Assembly: GCA_964641135.1 (NCBI GenBank)
Contig: CAZXJV010000037.1
Location: 1 to 26,080, forward strand
Source: Teretinema sp964641135
Lineage (GTDB): Bacteria; Spirochaetota; Spirochaetia; Treponematales; Treponemataceae
Length of the DNA stretch: 26,080 bases
Direction: 5' to 3'
Position numbers and translations under genes: made by a program. The notes under the pieces are model-generated. The model was not told the DNA's origin. It saw only the letters and a list, made by a program, of their open reading frames with translations, and searched no databases. Shown in pieces: positions 22,016 to 26,080 of this stretch; positions within the stretch are counted from its first letter, which is position 1, and each line of letters opens with the position of its first letter.

Positions 22016-22547
22016 AGACATCCTCTTCTTCTATCAGTTTTGACAGTTGTTCGCGGGCACGAAACACGCGAACCTTAACATTGCCTTCGGTAATACCGAG
22101 CGTTTGGCCGATATCCTTGTAGTTCATTTCACCGTATTCTTTCAGCTGCAGCACAGAGCGCAGGTTTTCCGGAAGTTCTTCCAGGGCCGCCTGTACCTGT
22201 CGCACCGCATCTTCCTTAAGCAAGCGGGTTTCTCCGGACTCCATAACTCGCTTTTCTTCGCGCAGGGCCCGTTCATAGGCCTTGCGCTCCCTGGTCTTGC
22301 GCTTTGCATAATTCAGGGAGGCGTTTTTTACCACCCTGATCAGCCAGTATTTCGCGTCATTTATTGACGGAAACTGCATTGCCTTTTCCGTCATCTTTAT
22401 CAGGGCGTCATGACACAGATCTTCGGCCGCATCTTCGGTCCCGGCTATTCGCCAGGCGATACGAAAGAGAATTGGCATTGTTGCGTCATATATCTTCCTG
22501 AAGTCCTTGTCATTGCAGGCATCCAGGCCTGCCTGGGAATCAAACAA
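22005..22547 (-). CDS. ECF-type RNA polymerase sigma factor (sigma-70 family, RpoE-like)
   Basis: A 180-residue sigma factor with region 2 (about 19-90: FRIAWRIAGTEDAAEDLCHDALIKM and DAKYWLIRVVKNASLNYAKRK) and region 4 (about 115-172: LEELPENLRSVLQLKEYGEMNYKDIGQTLGITEGNVKVRVFRAREQL, with the helix-turn-helix). No region 3 or region 1.1 is present, as usual for ECF sigmas. The start is a TTG at 22547 with a G-rich GGGGG site upstream; the first in-frame ATG (Met24) would cut into region 2. It is followed by its anti-sigma factor, so it most likely responds to an envelope signal. Target promoters are unknown. Confidence 0.93.
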   Translation of the reverse strand: MFDSQAGLDACNDKDFRKIYDATMPILFRIAWRIAGTEDAAEDLCHDALIKMTEKAMQFPSINDAKYWLIRVVKNASLNYAKRKTRERKAYERALREEKRVMESGETRLLKEDAVRQVQAALEELPENLRSVLQLKEYGEMNYKDIGQTLGITEGNVKVRVFRAREQLSKLIEEEDVYVP

Positions 22548-22603
22548 ACCGGGCCCCCGACATGTTACATTGTAAAATCTGTATTTTCACTGTTTTCCGC
22601 CTG

Positions 22604-24058
22604 TCAGATACGCCGCCAGGTGGTTCCGGTTGCGTTGTCCTCAAGAATAATGCCTTCAGCCTTCAAATCGTTACGGATCTGATCTGCCAAAGCCCAGTTT
22701 TTTTGCTGTTTAGCTTCGGTTCGCCGGGAAATGTGGGCGTTGATCCGTTCTGTTTCAGCAGGATCGGCTGCCGGGCTGTCCGCTCCGTCACCTCCAGATG
22801 CAAGCGCTTCACCAACAAGATTGAGACCCAGTACCCGATCCATTTCTGCAACGGCATTCAGTGCGTTTTCCGGCAGTACCGCCGTGTCTTTAACAAGCCC
22901 CTGCAGCTCTGAAAGGGCGCGGGGTGTGGAAAGATCCTGTTCAATGTGGCCGCGGAAACGGTCCAGCCAGGTCCGGGCTTCCCCGAAGTCGCCTGCCTGT
23001 GCGGGCTTTTTGTCTGCTGTCCAGCCTGCTTCGCGTGCAAGGCGGGCAATGCGGTTTACCAGATTGCGACGGGCATTGCGCGCTCCCTCAAGCGCCTCGG
23101 TCGAAAAAGCCAGCTGGCTGCGGTAATGGCCTCCAAGCAGAAAAAACCGGTAATCAAGGGCATCAAAGCCGTCGTCAATCAGTGTTTGCAGGGTAAGGAA
23201 ATTTCCGGCCGACTTTGACATCTTGCCCTTGTCCAGAACAAGGAACTCATTGTGTAGCCAGTAGCGTACCCAGGTTTTTCCGGTTGCTCCTTCTGACTGG
23301 GCTATCTCGTTGGTATGATGGATACCTATATGGTCAATTCCGCCGGTATGGATTTCAAATTGTTCACCCAGGTATTTCATGCTCATGGCAGAACATTCGA
23401 TGTGCCAACCCGGATATCCGCGGCCCCAGGGGGAGTCCCAGGTCAGGGCCTGATTTTCAAATTTGCTTTTTGTAAACCACAGGACAAAATCGTGAGGATT
23501 CCGCTTGTGCGCATCTACCTCGATCCGGGCTCCCGCTTTCAGATCCCCGGTATTAAGCAGGGCCAGTTTGCCGTATTCCGGGAATGTGGCGATATCAAAA
23601 TACAGATTTCCGCCGGCCTGATAGGTGTGACCGTTTTCTTCAATGCGTTTGATCAACTCTATCATTTCGCCAATGTGGTCTGTCGCCTTGCAGATAATAG
23701 CGGGCTTGCGGTTGTTAAGACGGTCCATATCGCGAAAAAAAGCCTCTGTATAAAAGGCTGCAATATCCAGTACCGACTGACCCCGTTCGCGGGCGGTGCG
23801 TACCATTTTATCCTCACCGGAATCAACATCTCCGCTTAAGTGACCGATGTCGGTGATGTTCATTACATGGGTTACATCATAGCCGAGCCATTCAAGTGCC
23901 CGTGCAAGTGTATCCTGGAACACAAAGGCCCGCAGGTTCCCGATGTGGGCATAATTGTACACGGTCGGTCCACAGCCGTAAAAACCCACTTTATTATCCG
24001 TGAGCGGCCTGAACTCCTCGATTGATCTGCCCATCGTATTGTATAGCAGTAAGCCCAT
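22604..24058 (-). CDS. cysS: Cysteinyl-tRNA synthetase
   Basis: Charges tRNA-Cys with cysteine, using ATP, in the cytoplasm. The 484-residue class I enzyme has YGCGPTVYNYAHIGNLRAF with zinc ligand Cys29 and the HIGH-type HIGN motif (38-41), WHIECSAMSMKYLG (Cys222), HTGGIDHIGIHHTNEIAQSE (His247, Glu251) and GKMSKSAGN (KMSKS 279-283). The anticodon-binding C-terminal domain ends IRNDLKAEGIILEDNATGTTWRR. Length is normal. GGGAGA lies seven bases before the ATG. It is divergent from murB. The sigma-factor gene follows 56 bases downstream without a clear terminator, so partial co-transcription is likely. Confidence 0.97.
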   Translation of the reverse strand: MGLLLYNTMGRSIEEFRPLTDNKVGFYGCGPTVYNYAHIGNLRAFVFQDTLARALEWLGYDVTHVMNITDIGHLSGDVDSGEDKMVRTARERGQSVLDIAAFYTEAFFRDMDRLNNRKPAIICKATDHIGEMIELIKRIEENGHTYQAGGNLYFDIATFPEYGKLALLNTGDLKAGARIEVDAHKRNPHDFVLWFTKSKFENQALTWDSPWGRGYPGWHIECSAMSMKYLGEQFEIHTGGIDHIGIHHTNEIAQSEGATGKTWVRYWLHNEFLVLDKGKMSKSAGNFLTLQTLIDDGFDALDYRFFLLGGHYRSQLAFSTEALEGARNARRNLVNRIARLAREAGWTADKKPAQAGDFGEARTWLDRFRGHIEQDLSTPRALSELQGLVKDTAVLPENALNAVAEMDRVLGLNLVGEALASGGDGADSPAADPAETERINAHISRRTEAKQQKNWALADQIRNDLKAEGIILEDNATGTTWRRI

Positions 24059-24108
24059 GCGTTTTCTCCCTGGTATTAGCTACTCTTCTGTATCTGTACA
24101 TTTTACTA

Positions 24109-24114
24109 TATAAT
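24109..24114 (+). promoter_or_regulatory. -10 box of a likely murB promoter
   Basis: TATAAT is a perfect -10 box only nine bases before the murB ATG. The -35 position (TTCTGT, 24086-24091) is poor. The predicted start at about 24121 would leave a leader of about three bases. The 65-bp intergenic region must also hold the divergent cysS promoter. Confidence 0.5.
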
Positions 24115-24123
24115 TGAAAAAGC

Positions 24124-25137
24124 ATGAATACTGTACGGAAATTATGGGAAAATGGCAATATCGCATCGTTGGACCCCGCAACACGGGACTCCGCGCGTTT
24201 TGATGAGCCGATGGCGCCACTAACAACTTTCAGGATAGGCGGCCCTGCTGACATGCTGATTCGCCCTGTCAACGAAGATGACTTGCATACCGTGTGCCTG
24301 TTTTTTGCAGGACACGGGGTACCGTTTTATCTGCTCGGGGGCGGTTCAAATCTTGTAATTGCGGATCGCGGTGTTCGCGGTGCAGTGATTTCTCTTTCTG
24401 CCTTTACTTCTATCGGAATCGAGCCTTCTGTATCGCCCGCCGGTGAGATTGATGCGGAAACTGCGGTACAGGTACGCTGCGGAGCCGGAGTTGCCGTTGA
24501 TGATCTGGTTCGCTGGTGCCGGGATCACAGCCTTGCCGGCATGGAGCGGTTTTCCGGCCTGCCCGGAAGTGTGGGCGGTGCGGTCTTTATGAACGCACGG
24601 TGTTATGAACGGGAAATCGCAGATGTGTTTTTCAGTTCAAAAAATATGGTTTTTTCGCCTGATGGGTGTACACTTGAGGAAACGGTATTCCAGGCGCAGC
24701 ACTGGTCCTATAAAAAGTCCCCCTTTCAGGACCGGTGCGGCACCTCGCCGTTTGAATTGAGCAGGGGAGGCCGGTGTATCCTTTCGGCTGTTTTTAACCT
24801 GCATCCGGGCGATTCACACTGGCTGGATGCTGAAATGGGCAAGTATCTGGCTGACCGGACAGAAAAGGGTCACTTCCGTTACCCTTCGGCGGGCAGCATG
24901 TTTAAAAACAATCACCGCTTCGGTATGCCCAGCGGGAAGATAATTGATGAAGCCGGCCTTCGCGGCTTCAGGGTAGGGGGGGCCTGTGTGGCGCCCTGGC
25001 ATGGCAATATTGTGATAAATGACCGTGACGGCTCGGCTGCCGATGTCCGATCCCTTGTGGAGCAGGTGCGCGAGTCAGTACGGGCACGAACCGGCTTTGA
25101 TCTGGAATGCGAGGTAGTTTTCGCCGGCGAATGGTAG
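24124..25137 (+). CDS. murB: UDP-N-acetylenolpyruvoylglucosamine reductase
   Basis: Reduces UDP-GlcNAc-enolpyruvate to UDP-MurNAc with NADPH and FAD, the second committed step of peptidoglycan synthesis. The 337-residue protein has TTFRIGGPAD, LLGGGSNLVIADRGVRGAVI (about 71-90, FAD binding), GLPGSVGGAVFMNARCYEREI, YPSAGSMFKNN with the catalytic Ser258, and a terminal LECEVVF with the conserved Glu near 328-330. The ATG at 24124 gives the family-typical start but has no ribosome site; TATAAT lies just upstream, hinting at a leaderless or nearly leaderless mRNA. Confidence 0.95.
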   Translation: MNTVRKLWENGNIASLDPATRDSARFDEPMAPLTTFRIGGPADMLIRPVNEDDLHTVCLFFAGHGVPFYLLGGGSNLVIADRGVRGAVISLSAFTSIGIEPSVSPAGEIDAETAVQVRCGAGVAVDDLVRWCRDHSLAGMERFSGLPGSVGGAVFMNARCYEREIADVFFSSKNMVFSPDGCTLEETVFQAQHWSYKKSPFQDRCGTSPFELSRGGRCILSAVFNLHPGDSHWLDAEMGKYLADRTEKGHFRYPSAGSMFKNNHRFGMPSGKIIDEAGLRGFRVGGACVAPWHGNIVINDRDGSAADVRSLVEQVRESVRARTGFDLECEVVFAGEW

Positions 25138-25152
25138 GACCGGATGAAATGT

Positions 25153-25190
25153 GGCTGATGGCACAGTCTTGATTGCCTTTGTCATCAGCC
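25153..25190 (+). terminator. Hairpin downstream of murB
   Basis: GGCTGATG (25153-25160) and CATCAGCC (25183-25190) are perfect 8-bp arms around a 22-base loop, 16 bases after the murB stop. No U-run follows, so termination is uncertain. The fecR-like gene follows within 30 bases. Confidence 0.35.
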
Positions 25191-25215
25191 TGTTAGCAGG
25201 AGACAGGAGAATAAT

Positions 25216-26080
25216 ATGAAACGCAGGGTAATCACAGTGGTTCTGACGGTAGCGGTTATGGCCGGATCCCTTTCGGCCCAGGTGATTGGCATGATCGATT
25301 ATATCGAAGGATCGGTTGAGCTGACCAGAAACGGCCGTCCTGTATCCCGGGTGGATATCGGTACCCCGGTCGAAAATCTTGATGTACTGAAAACCTCGGC
25401 TGACGGTAATGTAAGTATTTCATTTGACCGCACAACCGGAATCACCGGAACGGTGCGGGTAGTGCCTTCTTCGACCGCTGTACTGCGTATGGAACAGCTT
25501 TCCGGCCGTCCTTCGAACCAGGTTGAGGTTATGGCCGGTTCAGTAAACATGAAGGTTCACCGCCTTGCAGGTTCATCGGCCGGTATACAGGTTAAAACGC
25601 CTTCTGCTGTACTTGGTGTACGCGGAACTGAATTTGTAGTTATCAGTTTTAACGGTTCTGCTTTGGTTGCCTGTAAGGAAGGCGAGGTCTTTACCTCATC
25701 AACCCAAAACTCACGAAGCGGCGTATCTTCTGTTCCCGGCACCATGGTTCAGGTTTTTGAATCAGGCGCTCTTGATACCGGACGCTTCCCTGATGGTGAT
25801 TTTTATGCAAACTGGGAAAACATCCAGAACCGGTGGAAAAATCTTAAGGTAGATATTTTTGTTGAAGACCCCATGCCGCTTTTGAATATGATGAGCCGCC
25901 AATGGTCTCAGCGTTCTCCCGAGGTTGATGCAGCCCTGCGCAGACTGAAGGCTAACAGAACCTTGCAAACCTGGCTGGCCGACACCTCAACCGGTGCCGC
26001 TGCTGCCGGGGGGATGTCACAGTGGGCGCGGGAACGCCCCCAGGTGATGAATGATCTGATTACCGCCCGGCCCCAACTGG
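25216..26080 (+). CDS. Exported FecR-domain protein, 3' end outside the window
   Basis: 288 codons are present and remain open at the window edge. A Sec signal peptide (1-21, MKRRVITVVLTVAVMAGSLSA) is followed by a FecR-type beta-domain: IDYIEGSVELTRNGRPVSRVDIGTPV (about 27-52) and the signature IQVKTPSAVLGVRGTEFVV (about 124-142). A helical segment rich in Trp, Arg and Gln follows (NWENIQNRWKNL and beyond). Here FecR is an export-side domain without a membrane helix or adjacent TonB receptor, unlike the iron-citrate anti-sigma FecR. Such secreted FecR proteins are common in spirochaetes and proteobacteria, with unknown function. AGGAG (25205-25209) precedes the ATG. Confidence 0.85.
   Translation, partial: MKRRVITVVLTVAVMAGSLSAQVIGMIDYIEGSVELTRNGRPVSRVDIGTPVENLDVLKTSADGNVSISFDRTTGITGTVRVVPSSTAVLRMEQLSGRPSNQVEVMAGSVNMKVHRLAGSSAGIQVKTPSAVLGVRGTEFVVISFNGSALVACKEGEVFTSSTQNSRSGVSSVPGTMVQVFESGALDTGRFPDGDFYANWENIQNRWKNLKVDIFVEDPMPLLNMMSRQWSQRSPEVDAALRRLKANRTLQTWLADTSTGAAAAGGMSQWARERPQVMNDLITARPQL

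Noticed and set aside
18265..24136. Shared 12-base run ATGAATACTGTA at the glucosaminidase (18265) and murB (24124) starts
   Set aside because: The flanks differ and one copy is out of frame; a chance match is the simplest reading.
1..26080. CRISPR arrays, transposases, phage genes, attachment sites, tRNA or rRNA
   Set aside because: No spaced direct repeats, no cloverleaf-like segment and no mobile-element proteins were seen in any gap or frame.

Overview
The window reads as ordinary chromosome of a spirochaete, probably a free-living or host-associated member of Spirochaetales/Treponemataceae. This is an inference from gene content: a long PPi-dependent phosphofructokinase, a sugar ABC transporter with a MalF-like permease, a FecR-domain exported protein, a single-domain secreted glucosaminidase, lipobox-type signal peptides, and mixed GTG/TTG/ATG starts at intermediate GC. 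There is no phage, insertion sequence, CRISPR array, tRNA or rRNA. Genes are tightly packed and no gap exceeds 300 bases.

Layout. (1) 1-2150: the 5' end of a ComM/YifB-type Mg-chelatase-like gene (minus strand, cut by the window edge), divergent from a UDPGP-family uridylyltransferase. (2) 2161-7021: a complete sugar-uptake operon (lipoprotein binding protein, MalF-like permease with a very large extracytoplasmic insertion, MalG-like permease, LacI-family regulator). It is read from a strong promoter carrying a 12-bp palindrome and a 10-bp tandem repeat, and two hairpins sit between the binding protein and the permeases. (3) 7028-9346: pyruvate kinase with a long C-terminal extension and a perfect palindrome over its promoter, then rpmB. 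(4) 9383-12270: a PhnP-like metallo-beta-lactamase-fold hydrolase (minus), an unrecognised helical protein, and an FAD/NAD oxidoreductase that directly follows it. (5) 12313-18219, all minus: radC, pfp, htrA-like protease, uvrB. (6) 18276-18896: exported glucosaminidase (plus). (7) 18907-24058, all minus: cysS, ECF sigma factor, zinc-finger anti-sigma factor, a membrane-anchored TIG-TIG-transglutaminase-fold protein, and an archaeal-type UMP kinase, in an unbroken row with overlaps. (8) 24124-end: murB and the 5' part of a FecR-domain protein.

How the genes fit together. The transporter, PPi-phosphofructokinase, pyruvate kinase and UDP-sugar pyrophosphorylase are the parts of a sugar-fermenting metabolism. 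UvrB and RadC, HtrA, the sigma/anti-sigma pair, MurB and the glucosaminidase cover DNA repair, envelope stress and wall building.

The most unusual item is the sigma / anti-sigma / TIG-transglutaminase cluster. The transglutaminase core appears to have Ala at the nucleophilic Cys position while His and Asp remain, which suggests a binding or sensory role in an envelope-stress circuit. Other points worth a check are the palindrome over the pyk promoter, the degenerate phosphohistidine-like tail of pyruvate kinase, the MalF insertion, the Lys/Ala/Pro tail of PFP and the unrecognised 210-residue gene next to the oxidoreductase. No clearly new multi-gene defence or mobile system is visible.
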